DNA from: UBA8389 sp942493385
GTDB lineage: Bacteria; Bacteroidota; Bacteroidia; Bacteroidales; UBA1402
Assembly: GCA_942493385.1 (NCBI GenBank)
Contig: OW818699.1
Location: forward strand, 1,116,001-1,180,000
Length of the DNA stretch: 64,000 nt
Direction of reading: 5' to 3'
Part shown: positions 34,053 to 42,275 of the stretch, piece after piece
How the letters are laid out: every line of letters starts with the position of its first letter
How positions within the stretch are numbered: the first letter of the stretch is position 1
The notes under the pieces: model-generated
What the model saw: the letters and a program-made list of their open reading frames with translations, nothing else
Told to the model about the DNA's origin: nothing
The model's database searches: none
Made by a program: the position numbers and the translations under genes

Positions 34053-35060
34053 TTACAACGCGTTTTCCTTGATGAGGTATTCAGCAATCTGAACGGCGTT
34101 CAATGCAGCGCCTTTCTTGATTTGGTCGCTCACGCACCAGAAAGTCAATCCATTCGGGTTGGAAAGGTCCTTGCGGATGCGGCCCACGTAAACGGGATCT
34201 TTGCCGGCAATGTGCAACGGCATTGGGTAATCCTTGGCTGCGTCGTTTTGTTGCAGCACCACACCATCGGCCTTGGCAAAAGCAGCCTTGGCTTCTTCCA
34301 CAGAGATGGGTTGTTCCGTTTCCACCCATACACTTTCGGAGTGGGCGCGCATAACGGGTACGCGAACGCAAGTAGCGCTTACTTCCACGTCCGAATGCAT
34401 GATCTTGCGGGTTTCGTAATACATCTTCATTTCCTCTTTGGTGTAGCCGTTTTCGAGGAAAACGTCCACCTGAGGAATCACGTTGTAAGCCAATTGATAG
34501 GCAAACTTGGAAACAATGGGTTGCTCACCGCGAACCAACTGCATGTTTTGAGCGATAAGTTCATCCATGGCAGCAGCACCGGCGCCAGAGGCAGCCTGAT
34601 AGGTGGAAACGTGTACGCGCTTGATGTGCGACAGGTCTTCGATTGCTTTCAGGGCAACTACCATCTGAATGGTGGTGCAATTTGGATTGGCAATGATGCT
34701 GCGCGGACGATTCTTTGCGTCAACAGCATTGACTTCGGGAACTACCAAAGGAATATCGTTTTCCATGCGGAATGCGCTGGAGTTGTCAATGACGACAGCA
34801 CCGTGTTTGGTCATGGTTTCAGCGTATTCTTTGGAGGTACCAGCACCGGCAGAAGCAAACACGATGTCGATGCCTTTGAAGTCATCGTTGTGTTTTAATT
34901 CTTTCACGGTGATCGATTTACCACGGAACGTGTAACTGGTTCCTGCACTACGGGCAGAACCGAACAACACCAACTCATCCATCGGGAAGTTTCTCTCTTC
35001 CAAAACGCGTAGGAACTCTTGACCTACAGCGCCGCTTGTACCAACAATCGCAATCTTCAT
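34053..35060 (-). CDS. asd: Aspartate-semialdehyde dehydrogenase
   Basis: A 335-residue cytoplasmic enzyme that reduces aspartyl phosphate to aspartate semialdehyde with NADPH, on the route to lysine, diaminopimelate, threonine and methionine. The NADP-binding loop is GTSGAVG (residues 7-13). The catalytic Cys128 lies in ANPNCTT. The substrate-binding region includes STYQAASGAGAAAMDEL (about 151-167), and the catalytic His lies in VPVMRAHSESVW. Length and motifs fit the family well. The start ATG at 35060 is preceded by a promoter-like element, and a terminator follows the stop, so it appears to be a single-gene unit. It is divergent from the lamin-tail protein gene. Confidence 0.97.
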   Translation of the reverse strand: MKIAIVGTSGAVGQEFLRVLEERNFPMDELVLFGSARSAGTSYTFRGKSITVKELKHNDDFKGIDIVFASAGAGTSKEYAETMTKHGAVVIDNSSAFRMENDIPLVVPEVNAVDAKNRPRSIIANPNCTTIQMVVALKAIEDLSHIKRVHVSTYQAASGAGAAAMDELIAQNMQLVRGEQPIVSKFAYQLAYNVIPQVDVFLENGYTKEEMKMYYETRKIMHSDVEVSATCVRVPVMRAHSESVWVETEQPISVEEAKAAFAKADGVVLQQNDAAKDYPMPLHIAGKDPVYVGRIRKDLSNPNGLTFWCVSDQIKKGAALNAVQIAEYLIKENAL

Positions 35061-35109
35061 TGTGTGAATTAAATATTAAATAAATGTATATTTAGATAAA
35101 AACATTAAG

Positions 35110-35117
35110 TAACTTTG
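35110..35117 (+). promoter_or_regulatory. Putative -7 promoter element of the lamin-tail protein gene
   Basis: TAACTTTG matches TAnnTTTG and ends 56 bp before the ATG at 35174. No -33 TTTG is seen at normal spacing. It lies inside the asd leader region, so the two divergent units share this short spacer. Confidence 0.45.
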
Positions 35118-35139
35118 AGGCCTATGTTTTTATACGATA

Positions 35140-35170
35140 CAAAGATAGGGATTTTTGCACAGAATTTAAA
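35140..35170 (-). promoter_or_regulatory. Putative promoter of asd
   Basis: On the minus strand TATCTTTG (35147-35140) matches the -7 consensus, and TTTA (35170-35167) sits 19 bp upstream as a three-of-four match to the -33 TTTG. The leader of asd would be about 70 bases. The -33 half overlaps the space just before the divergent gene start at 35174. Confidence 0.6.
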
Positions 35171-35173
35171 GTA

Positions 35174-36868
35174 ATGAGAAATTTTCTGGTCTTGATTTGC
35201 TTGCTACTTTTCGGTCCAATTGGAGCGGTTGAGTTTGGCGCAGTTGTTTTCAGTGAGTTGATGGTCGATCCTGAACCCACTGTGGGTTTGCCCGCCGTCG
35301 AATACGTGGAAATCTGCAACCGAAGTGATTCAACGGTTTCCCTGGCGGATTTGACGTTCCTATATGGTGAAAAACCGTATCCATTGCCTTTCTGCAAACT
35401 TGCCGCGGGTGAATACTTGGTGCTATGTGCCAAGCCTTCTGCCACAGCTTTCCCTACAGGAACCAGCGTATTGGGCATGTCTTCGTTTCCCTCCCTGCTG
35501 AACTCTGGAAAAATGATGGCACTCGTTTCACCAACCAACGAGCTGGTATGCTGCCTGGATTATTCGGACAGTTGGTACGGCAGCGGCTTCAAAGCCAATG
35601 GGGGCTGGAGTTTGGAGTGCAAGGATTTATCCAATTTTTCGGGTGCTGCTAGCAATTGGTCGGCTTCCACGGATGCCCTCGGCGGAACCCCAGGTCGTTT
35701 CAATTCGGTTTCAGCAGAGAATCCAAACTTTGAAATGCCCTTTTGCAGTCGTTTGTATGTGCTTTCTCCCAATACCCTAGAAATGCATTTTTCTGGCTTT
35801 ATGGATGCTCCTTCGCTTTCCAACATTCTGAATTATTCCGTTTCCCCTTCAACGACCCTTGTCCTTTCTGCGACGCCTGGCTTTCCGGATACCCGAGTGG
35901 TTACCCTCAAACTCAGCGATACCCTCGTTTCCGAAGCGACCTATGAATTGGCTTTGACAGGTTTGTACAACCTTTCGGGCATGCCATTGCCGGATACGAC
36001 CTTGTTGCTCGGCTTGCCCGAAAAGCCTCTGACTGGATCCCTGCAATTGAATGAGATCCTTTTCAATCCGCTCCCAGGTGGTTGCGATTATGTGGAGTTC
36101 GTCAATATCGGAACGAAATGCGTGGATCTTTCGCAGGTATGGTTGACGAACCGTTCAGCCGGAGGTGTGCTCAATGCGGGTAAGCGTCTTTCTGAAAAAC
36201 CATTGTCCTGTTTGCCTGGCAGTTATTGGTTGCTTTCAGAGAGCCCAGATTCCGTTTGTGCCGCAGGCCCCTTTCCCCTGATGCCCAATGCGTTGAAAAT
36301 TTCCGGTTTTCCTTCCTTGTCTGATGATGCTGGCAATGTTTCTTTGATAACGACTTCAGCCGAGGTCTTGGACGAAACGACTTATACGGAAAAGATGCAT
36401 TTTGCGCTCATCACCAATCCGGAAGGTGTGGCGTTGGAAAAGATTCGTCCATCGGCGCCTACTCGGGTGGCTTCGAACTGGATTTCGGCCAATTCGGCTT
36501 CCAATTATGGCACGCCTGGTTTTCAGAATTCGCAATACAGAGAAGTCGCTGTCGCTGGGCACAAGGGATTCTATACGAAGCAAGCATGGATGACGCCCAA
36601 CAACGACGGCCGAGATGATAGGGTCTGCATTCTTTACGAATTGCCGGAAGCTTGTGCTGGAAACTTGAACGTTTATGACCTGCAGGGGCGACTCATTCGG
36701 AAACTGGCAAACAATGAGGTGTTTGCATCACAGAGTAGCTATTTGTGGGATGGCATCAGGGATGACGGCACGTTGGCTCCCTTTGGCCGTTATATCTTGT
36801 TTGCCGAAGCCTTTTCGCCAACTGGTCTGGTTTTTCGAAACCGGCTTGTCTTGACCATCTTGTTTTAA
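35174..36868 (+). CDS. Secreted lamin-tail-domain protein with FlgD-like/T9SS C-terminal domain
   Basis: The 564-residue protein has a signal peptide (MRNFLVLICLLLFGPIGA). Two lamin-tail-like domains are visible: residues about 20-135 (VFSELMVDPEPTVGLPAVEY) and about 290-420 (LQLNEILFNPLPGGCDYVEF). An Ig-like segment (about 185-280) resembles a Big5-type domain (YVLSPNTLEMHFSGFMDAPS). The last 90 residues (MTPNNDGRDDRVCILYELPE, then DLQGRLIRKL and WDGIRDDGTLAPFGRYI) match the gliding/FlgD-Ig type domain used as a secretion signal in T9SS bacteria. Function is unknown; lamin-tail proteins in this group are usually cell-surface or extracellular. It is not clearly in an operon, since the ABC gene downstream has its own promoter-like box. 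Confidence 0.8.
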   Translation: MRNFLVLICLLLFGPIGAVEFGAVVFSELMVDPEPTVGLPAVEYVEICNRSDSTVSLADLTFLYGEKPYPLPFCKLAAGEYLVLCAKPSATAFPTGTSVLGMSSFPSLLNSGKMMALVSPTNELVCCLDYSDSWYGSGFKANGGWSLECKDLSNFSGAASNWSASTDALGGTPGRFNSVSAENPNFEMPFCSRLYVLSPNTLEMHFSGFMDAPSLSNILNYSVSPSTTLVLSATPGFPDTRVVTLKLSDTLVSEATYELALTGLYNLSGMPLPDTTLLLGLPEKPLTGSLQLNEILFNPLPGGCDYVEFVNIGTKCVDLSQVWLTNRSAGGVLNAGKRLSEKPLSCLPGSYWLLSESPDSVCAAGPFPLMPNALKISGFPSLSDDAGNVSLITTSAEVLDETTYTEKMHFALITNPEGVALEKIRPSAPTRVASNWISANSASNYGTPGFQNSQYREVAVAGHKGFYTKQAWMTPNNDGRDDRVCILYELPEACAGNLNVYDLQGRLIRKLANNEVFASQSSYLWDGIRDDGTLAPFGRYILFAEAFSPTGLVFRNRLVLTILF

Positions 36869-36880
36869 TACCTATCTTTG
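36851..36880 (+). promoter_or_regulatory. Putative promoter of the LolD-like ABC gene
   Basis: TTG (36851-36853) is followed after 19 bp by TATCTTTG (36873-36880), a good fit to the Bacteroidetes -33/-7 pattern. The ATG lies 20 bp downstream, giving a leader of about 14 bases. The -33 half is inside the last codons of the upstream gene. Confidence 0.6.
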
Positions 36881-36900
36881 TCGCGAAAAAGCGTACTGTC

Positions 36901-37566
36901 ATGATTAAAGGAGAAAATATCCACAAATATTTCGGTGAACTACATGTGTTGCAGGGGGTTGATTTGCACGTCAAAGCGGGTGAAGTAGTATCCGTTGTCG
37001 GGCCGAGCGGGGCAGGGAAGACCACCTTGCTGCAATTGCTTGGAACGCTGGACAAAGCCGATTCGGGAACCATCGTGGTTGGTGGTGTGGATTTATCCAA
37101 ACTTCGTGAAAAGGAACTGGCAGATTTCCGGAACAAACACATTGGATTTGTTTTTCAGTTCCATCAACTTTTGCCTGAATTCTCTGCTTTGGAAAATGTC
37201 ATGATTCCAGCTTTGATTGCTGGGAAATCAAAAAAGGCTTCGAAAGAAAGCGCGTTGGAAATATTGGAGTATTTGAACATGGCCGACCGTCTAAACCACA
37301 AACCGGCTCAGCTTTCTGGCGGCGAAAACCAGCGTGTCGCTGTTGCCAGAGCTTTGGTAAATCACCCCAACGTTATTCTGGCCGACGAGCCTTCAGGCAG
37401 CTTGGACACCAAGCACAAGGAAGAATTGCATCAATTGTTTTTTGATCTGCGAGCCAAATTCAATCAGACGTTTGTAATTGTGACCCACGACATGCAACTG
37501 GCTCAGCTTACTGACCGCGTGATTGAAATGCGAGACGGATTAATACTGCCACCACACAGCTTGTAA
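36901..37566 (+). CDS. lolD: ABC transporter ATP-binding protein, LolD-like
   Basis: A 221-residue cytoplasmic ATPase with a complete set of motifs: Walker A GPSGAGKTT (about residues 38-46), Q-loop FQFHQLLPE, signature LSGGENQRVAVARAL, Walker B ILADEPSGSLD and the switch His in VTHD. The sequence belongs to the LolD/MacB/FtsE class, whose members drive lipoprotein release from the inner membrane or related export. LolD is the usual label in Bacteroidetes, but no LolC/LolE membrane partner is adjacent, so the exact substrate is an inference. Its last 59 bp overlap the end of the convergent VanZ-like gene. Confidence 0.85.
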   Translation: MIKGENIHKYFGELHVLQGVDLHVKAGEVVSVVGPSGAGKTTLLQLLGTLDKADSGTIVVGGVDLSKLREKELADFRNKHIGFVFQFHQLLPEFSALENVMIPALIAGKSKKASKESALEILEYLNMADRLNHKPAQLSGGENQRVAVARALVNHPNVILADEPSGSLDTKHKEELHQLFFDLRAKFNQTFVIVTHDMQLAQLTDRVIEMRDGLILPPHSL

Positions 37567-37909
37567 GGGCTCCGGCCATTCCAAACCACCAGTCCAACCA
37601 TTCTCCAGAACGGTAGTCTGTCATGTAGCCTTGTACCAACTCAATGACTCCGGCCATTATGCCGCAGTAAATCAAGTTTTTGGTATAAATCCAAAGCATA
37701 CCGTTGATGCGTTTGTGTGAGGACTCAAACAAATAGGCACAACCCAGCATCAAGTACATGGTGAAATGGACAATCTTATCAAAATAGGGCACCTGTATGG
37801 GATTTTCCTGAAGTGGAATCCGGATGAGGCACAGAAATATAATCGCAAATCCACAAAGGATACTGAAAATGTGGTAGTTGTATATGAATTGAATGAACTT
37901 TCTGGTCAT
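37508..37909 (-). CDS. VanZ-like family small membrane protein
   Basis: The start is taken at the ATG at 37909 (MTRKFIQFIYNYHIFSILCG), giving 133 residues. Four hydrophobic segments are visible, and the VanZ-family pattern appears as PYFDKIVHFTMYLMLG in the middle and GVIELVQGYMTDYRSGEWLDW towards the end. VanZ-like proteins are widespread; most have no known role and should not be taken as glycopeptide-resistance genes. The last 59 bp overlap the end of the lolD-like gene on the other strand. Nothing here shows its regulation. Confidence 0.8.
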   Translation of the reverse strand: MTRKFIQFIYNYHIFSILCGFAIIFLCLIRIPLQENPIQVPYFDKIVHFTMYLMLGCAYLFESSHKRINGMLWIYTKNLIYCGIMAGVIELVQGYMTDYRSGEWLDWWFGMAGALTSCVVAVLIRLAFQSRGQ

Positions 37910-37988
37910 TGGAAGGATGTTTGGTAAATTGTGCCACAAAAATACGACATTTCGTTAAATTACTTCCACATTCCATCTTAATATATGT

Positions 37989-37996
37989 TATATTTG
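37989..37996 (+). promoter_or_regulatory. Putative -7 promoter element of the helix-hairpin-helix gene
   Basis: TATATTTG matches TAnnTTTG and ends 21 bp before the ATG at 38018, implying a leader of about 15 bases. A -33 TTTG was not found. Confidence 0.5.
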
Positions 37997-38017
37997 CAAT
38001 AAAATAACATAAAATAC

Positions 38018-39052
38018 ATGTGGAAGGATTTTTTTAGTTTCAACAAAAGGGAGCGAATCACAATTATTGCCTTGACTTTTCTTATTATTCTGGTTCAGCT
38101 ATTGATCTGGACCAAAGATTCATGGGTCAAATTTCTTCCTGAAAATGTTGAGAAGAAATATGAACGGACAAAGGAATTGGAGGCCTTTCGGGATTCGGTG
38201 ACGGCTCAAAAACCAACTTACGCCTCTCAGCAACGTTCTTATCAGGAAAAACCAACAGCCGTTTCAGTAAAATTGGTACCATTCAATCCGAATACAGCAG
38301 ATTCGACGGCCTTGCGAGGTCTCGGCTTGCGAGCGTATGTGGTCAAAAATATCCTTAACTATCGGCGTAAAGGCGGTTCGTTTCGGAAGCCTGCCGATTT
38401 TGCCAGGATTTATGGCATGGAGCCGGAAGTCTTTGCTCAGTTGGAACCGTACATTCAACTGGAGGGACAAAATGGTGGTGTTCGAGCCGCTGGTGCATTA
38501 AGCAGTGCGGAAAGCGCGAACGAATTGAAAAATGTTCAAACCAACAAAAGCGCAGAAGCGACGACAGGAAATCAAACCGCGAACGGTGAAAAAACGACCG
38601 AATTGATCACCGCGCAACCATCTTCACAAGCCTCTGAATCGCCAGCCCGCGTCAACCCTGACTTCGATCTGAACTCCGCCGACACCAGCCTGCTCCAGCA
38701 ACTCAAAGGCGTCGGTTCCTTCACAGCCAATCGCATTTCACGCTACCGAAACCAACTCGGTGGCTTCTATTCCATGTCCCAGTTATCCGAAATCAAGGGT
38801 CTATACCCAGAAACACTAACGCGCCTTCAGTCGATGCTTAAAATCGACCCGAACCGCATTCAGACGCTGAACGTAAACAAAGCATCTTTGGAAAAACTCC
38901 GCGCGCATCCCTATCTGACGTTCTATCAGGCAAAAGTAATCGTCGAGCTACGCAAGGCCAGAGGCAGTTTGCATTCGCTCGACGAATTATCCAAATTTAA
39001 GGAGTTTAAGCCCGAAGATTTGGAGCGGCTTAAATGGTACCTAAGTTTCTAG
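38018..39052 (+). CDS. Membrane-anchored protein with three ComEA-like helix-hairpin-helix regions
   Basis: The 344-residue protein begins with a cytoplasmic stretch and one transmembrane helix (about 18-32, ITIIALTFLIILVQLLIW). A low-complexity linker follows. Three ComEA-type helix-hairpin-helix (HHH) regions are seen: about 88-148 (FNPNTADSTALRGLGL), about 215-285 (FDLNSADTSLLQQLKGVGSF) and about 290-344 (LNVNKASLEKLRAHPYL). Between the first two is a Ser/Thr/Ala/Glu-rich spacer (about 150-210). ComEA-type HHH domains bind DNA without sequence specificity and in competent bacteria take part in DNA uptake. No other competence genes are nearby, so that role is only possible. It ends 3 bp from the corrected end of the convergent frameshifted gene. 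Confidence 0.85.
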   Translation: MWKDFFSFNKRERITIIALTFLIILVQLLIWTKDSWVKFLPENVEKKYERTKELEAFRDSVTAQKPTYASQQRSYQEKPTAVSVKLVPFNPNTADSTALRGLGLRAYVVKNILNYRRKGGSFRKPADFARIYGMEPEVFAQLEPYIQLEGQNGGVRAAGALSSAESANELKNVQTNKSAEATTGNQTANGEKTTELITAQPSSQASESPARVNPDFDLNSADTSLLQQLKGVGSFTANRISRYRNQLGGFYSMSQLSEIKGLYPETLTRLQSMLKIDPNRIQTLNVNKASLEKLRAHPYLTFYQAKVIVELRKARGSLHSLDELSKFKEFKPEDLERLKWYLSF

Positions 39053-40819
39053 TACTATTTCCGAATCATTTTCAGCGTGTTCGAACCAAGCTTCACAAAG
39101 TAAACGCCTTGACTCAAGTGTTGAACATTCAGTTCGTTCTTGCCAGAGGGCAAATACCGTTCCAGCACTAATTTTCCGAGGCTGTTGTATACTCGTACTG
39201 CCCCAAACGTTCCAGTATTCAGGTAGACCTTGTCCGAAACCGGGTTCGGATATAGGCTGAATGGCGTTGCTCACCGGTGTTTGCAAATCATCGATCAAGC
39301 TTGGAGCTTTCAAGACCATGTCAGCACCGACAGTTGCATTCTCCATAGTAAGGCTTACATTGGTTTCAGCCTCGGTTTCAGCTGTTTCAGTAACAATCTT
39401 GTACGAATCAAGGGCAATGTTGTCAAATGCATAGTTGCCGGATTCGTCGGAAATGGTCCAATCGATTGGAGTTCCCATTGCATTGAAAAGAATGACAGGA
39501 AGGTTGATGCCTGTATTGTTGTTGGTGGTGTACAAGTAGTTCTTATCCCCATAATAATTGAGGATGGAATCCTTCAAGCTGGACGTCTCGAAATAGACAT
39601 TACCATAAATTTTGCCCGTGCCTGGACGCCTTTCGAACTTACGCATATTGACGGCGATTTCATTCATGCCATCTTTTAGGGTATAGTAGTCCGCATTCTT
39701 GTAGGCAAGCTTGTTGATGTAGAACGTGGGTAGGTAGTTGGCTTTCAATATTCTGTCTGGAATCACATAAACGGTATAGTCTGCAGCAGACACGTTTGGA
39801 AATTCAAAGCGCCCATTTCTTAGTGGTACAGCACGCATGGCTTTTCGAATGCCTTTCTGGAACAAAATCGCAGTTCCGCCTTTTAAAACGGAGTCGCCCG
39901 TATAGGCAGTGCCAGCCAGAGTGTCAGGGGATATGGGTTCAGAAAGGAAGAAGCAATTGACGACACCATAGATTGGGCAAAGAATCGACATCGAGCTATC
40001 TTTGGGGTAATCGGTTGCACCAAAGATGACCTTGGACCCTGCTTTCAGCCTGCCGTCATTTTTAATCAGATACATGCGGGGGTAGGAGTACACAGGTGAC
40101 AAATCTTTGACCAGCCACAAACCGGTACATCCATCAATGCCTGGAACGACCACGCCGTTCTTGTTCATGAGGCAATCAGGTTTGGTGCTGATGATTTCAC
40201 AGCAAACAGCGTCCCCAACAATGAAGCAGGTCGTGCTGGTTCCTGGTGCTTTGAATATTGCTCCGAACTTTACTTCATCACCAGGTTTGAAACCTGTGGA
40301 AGCAGTGCCATCCGCATTTCTTGCCACAATTTTATCCATGGAGTATAAAACAGGAACGAGCGTCATATAAGGCGTATGTTCACTGATCAATAATTTCCCC
40401 GAACAAGCACCGGTTCCCATCATGACCACCCCTTTCCGGTCCAGGCTGCAACTCGGGTTGATTGTTTGTAATAGTCTTCCGTCCACATAGATATTCGTTT
40501 TTTGACCCAACGGTCCCAAGTTGATTTTGGTAACGAATTTTTGGAAAGCAAGTGTACAGATGGACTTTGAATTGTCAATCTTCCGGACAGCGACGGAGAC
40601 CATAAAGGACTCTACTGAATCGATCTCCAGATAATAATCGGGACAACCATCATTGGAAGTGTACGTCAGACTGACGTAGACGCTATCTTTGGTTGACGGT
40701 TGTAAGGGATAAACTTGCAAAGCAAACAGATCGGGGGGCATCACTTGTGCGAGAACCGATCCATTAAAAAGGCTGCAAGACAGAATAATCAACAAGTAGG
40801 TGAGTCGAAGTCTTTTCAT
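39041..40819 (-). CDS. Secreted Cys-repeat T9SS substrate, frameshifted near its C-terminus
   Basis: The start is taken at 40819, where MKRLRLTYLLIILSCSLFNG opens a signal peptide ending VLAQ. Two copies of a Cys-containing unit of about 93 residues are visible (RKGVVMMGTGACSGKLLI near 130 and NKNGVVVPGIDGCTGLWLV near 222), followed by two carboxypeptidase-regulatory-like Ig domains (about 305-365 and 400-505). After about residue 520 the uninterrupted frame becomes nonsense-like (Trp/Gln/Glu rich) to a stop at 39041. In the next frame the same DNA encodes a perfect T9SS type A sorting domain ending in KMIRK at 39055. One extra base, or two missing, near 39251-39262 explains this. It may be a real mutation, phase variation or an assembly error. 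Function of the unit is not recognised. Confidence 0.75.
   Translation of the reverse strand: MKRLRLTYLLIILSCSLFNGSVLAQVMPPDLFALQVYPLQPSTKDSVYVSLTYTSNDGCPDYYLEIDSVESFMVSVAVRKIDNSKSICTLAFQKFVTKINLGPLGQKTNIYVDGRLLQTINPSCSLDRKGVVMMGTGACSGKLLISEHTPYMTLVPVLYSMDKIVARNADGTASTGFKPGDEVKFGAIFKAPGTSTTCFIVGDAVCCEIISTKPDCLMNKNGVVVPGIDGCTGLWLVKDLSPVYSYPRMYLIKNDGRLKAGSKVIFGATDYPKDSSMSILCPIYGVVNCFFLSEPISPDTLAGTAYTGDSVLKGGTAILFQKGIRKAMRAVPLRNGRFEFPNVSAADYTVYVIPDRILKANYLPTFYINKLAYKNADYYTLKDGMNEIAVNMRKFERRPGTGKIYGNVYFETSSLKDSILNYYGDKNYLYTTNNNTGINLPVILFNAMGTPIDWTISDESGNYAFDNIALDSYKIVTETAETEAETNVSLTMENATVGADMVLKAPSLIDDLQTPVSNAIQPISEPGFGQGLPEYWNVWGSTSIQQPRKISAGTVFALWQERTECSTLESRRLLCEAWFEHAENDSEIVLET
39055..39262 (-). 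other. Out-of-frame T9SS type A sorting domain with frameshift site
   Basis: On the minus strand, shifting by one base at about 39251-39262 (within the + strand stretch atataggctgaat) gives LYPNPVSDKVYLNTGTFGAV, then VYNSLGKLVL, GVYFVKLGSN and a final LKMIRK stop at 39055-39057. These are all the expected elements of a type A sorting domain. In the corrected frame the gene would stop 3 bp short of the convergent HHH gene instead of overlapping it by 12 bp. Confidence 0.9.
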
Positions 40820-41024
40820 ATCAATATTTTTATAGGATGATTGTTTGAATAATTGCCAATTCCATACAAATATGATGCAAGATACGTGCATTTGTTAAAG
40901 TGGAAAGGTCCTTTTTTTGTTCACTTTCAGTCAATTAACACATATTAACAATTAACCCCAAATGCGTTTTAGAATGAAAACCTAGACCTGTTGAGGTGTT
41001 CCCCCGACTTCAAGTATTTTTCAG

Positions 41025-41032
41025 TATCTTTG
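41025..41032 (+). promoter_or_regulatory. Putative -7 promoter element of the DEAD-box helicase gene
   Basis: TATCTTTG matches the consensus exactly and ends 18 bp before the ATG at 41051. It supports 41051, rather than any upstream codon, as the start. No -33 TTTG is seen. Confidence 0.55.
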
Positions 41033-41050
41033 TTGCCTTATAAAACCCCT

Positions 41051-42193
41051 ATGACATTCTCCTCCTTAGGTTTATCCCCCGAATTGACAGAGGCCCTGGC
41101 CAATCTCAAATACAACAAGCCGTACCCCATCCAGCAGCAGGCCATTCCCGCCATTCTGAGCGGAAAAGACGTGCTCGGCATCGCCCAAACCGGTTCCGGC
41201 AAAACCGCTAGCTACGTCCTGCCAATCCTCATGAACCTGCAGGATGCGACCACCCATAAGAACCGACATGTCAACGTCTTGGTATTGGTCCCCACCCGCG
41301 AATTGGCCCAACAGGTAAGCGGCGTCTTTTACATGCTTGGCAAAGACCTGCCCACCCGCGTCAAAACCATGGCGGTCTACGGTGGCGTCTCCATCAATCC
41401 CCAAATGATGGGCATGAACGGAGTCAATGTCCTGGTTGCCACGCCCGGTCGCCTGCTCGAACTGACTGAATCCAACGCCGTCCACCTCTCCGACATCGAT
41501 ACCTTGGTATTGGACGAAGCCGATAAAATGCTGAACTTGGGTTTCCAGGAGGAAATGGAACGAATCCTTACGCTACTGCCGCGGAAACGCCAGAACCTGC
41601 TTTTCTCCGCCACTCTGAGCGAAGACTTGGAAGCCCTCGATCGGTTGGTGCTGCGCAATCCATTGGTCATCAACATCGAACCCGAAAAAGATTACATCGA
41701 CCTAATTGATCAAGTCGGTTATTTCGTCGCCGAAGAAAACAAAGGCCCGCTTTTGCGCTACATCATCAAAAGTCAAAACCTGCAGCAAGTGCTGGTTTTC
41801 GCTTCCTCCACCTTTCGTGCCGACAGCATTGCCGACAAGCTCCGTAAGAACGGCATCAACGCCTCCGCCATCCACAGCAAAAAAAGCCAAAGCGCCCGAA
41901 ACGAAGCCTTGTATAAATTCAAGGAAGGCAAAATAACCGTCCTTGTAGCTACCGACCTGATGTCCCGCGGCATCGACATCCAATTCCTTCCCCACGTTAT
42001 CAACTACGAACTTCCCCGCTCCCCCAAAGACTACCTCCACCGCATCGGCCGCACCGGCCGCGCCGAAAACCCAGGTACCGCCATTTCACTGGTTTCTCCG
42101 GATGAACAGCACCACTTCAAAATCATTCAGAAAAAGATGGGCAAGCCGGTGACAATGATAGACAGTGAAGGGATTAATCTGAGAGGGTTTTGA
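41051..42193 (+). CDS. DEAD-box ATP-dependent RNA helicase
   Basis: Starting at 41051 this is a 380-residue protein, the minimal two-domain core without a long C-terminal tail. All core motifs are present: Q motif (FSSLGLSPELTEAL to YPIQQQA, residues 3-31), motif I AQTGSGKT (45-52), Ia PTRELAQQ, GG, Ib TPGR, motif II LDEADKM, motif III FSATL, motif IV LVFASST, motif V ATDLMSRGID and motif VI HRIGRTGRA. Such proteins remodel RNA in ribosome assembly or mRNA decay and are often cold-induced. It resembles RhlE-type helicases, but the exact class is uncertain. The codon use of its middle part is strongly C-rich compared with its neighbours. Confidence 0.95.
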   Translation: MTFSSLGLSPELTEALANLKYNKPYPIQQQAIPAILSGKDVLGIAQTGSGKTASYVLPILMNLQDATTHKNRHVNVLVLVPTRELAQQVSGVFYMLGKDLPTRVKTMAVYGGVSINPQMMGMNGVNVLVATPGRLLELTESNAVHLSDIDTLVLDEADKMLNLGFQEEMERILTLLPRKRQNLLFSATLSEDLEALDRLVLRNPLVINIEPEKDYIDLIDQVGYFVAEENKGPLLRYIIKSQNLQQVLVFASSTFRADSIADKLRKNGINASAIHSKKSQSARNEALYKFKEGKITVLVATDLMSRGIDIQFLPHVINYELPRSPKDYLHRIGRTGRAENPGTAISLVSPDEQHHFKIIQKKMGKPVTMIDSEGINLRGF

Positions 42194-42252
42194 TTGTTTG
42201 TTTTTTTTCTGAAAAATAGTTGAAATAGAGAACAATCACACTATTTCATACT

Positions 42253-42260
42253 TACCTTTG
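42253..42260 (+). promoter_or_regulatory. Putative -7 promoter element of the two-gene secreted-protein operon
   Basis: TACCTTTG matches TAnnTTTG. The downstream ATGs at 42276 and 42282 give leaders of 9-15 bases from a start near 42267. Any start codon inside this box is excluded if the promoter is real. Confidence 0.55.
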
Positions 42261-42275
42261 AGTAATCTTAAATCC

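Noticed and set aside
34050..34898. Open frame of 282 codons on the plus strand opposite asd
   Set aside because: The asd frame is unambiguous, and the opposite frame has no protein family signal.
37508..37909. VanZ-like gene as a glycopeptide resistance determinant
   Set aside because: VanZ-like domains are widespread in bacteria without resistance, and no vanHAX-type genes are nearby.
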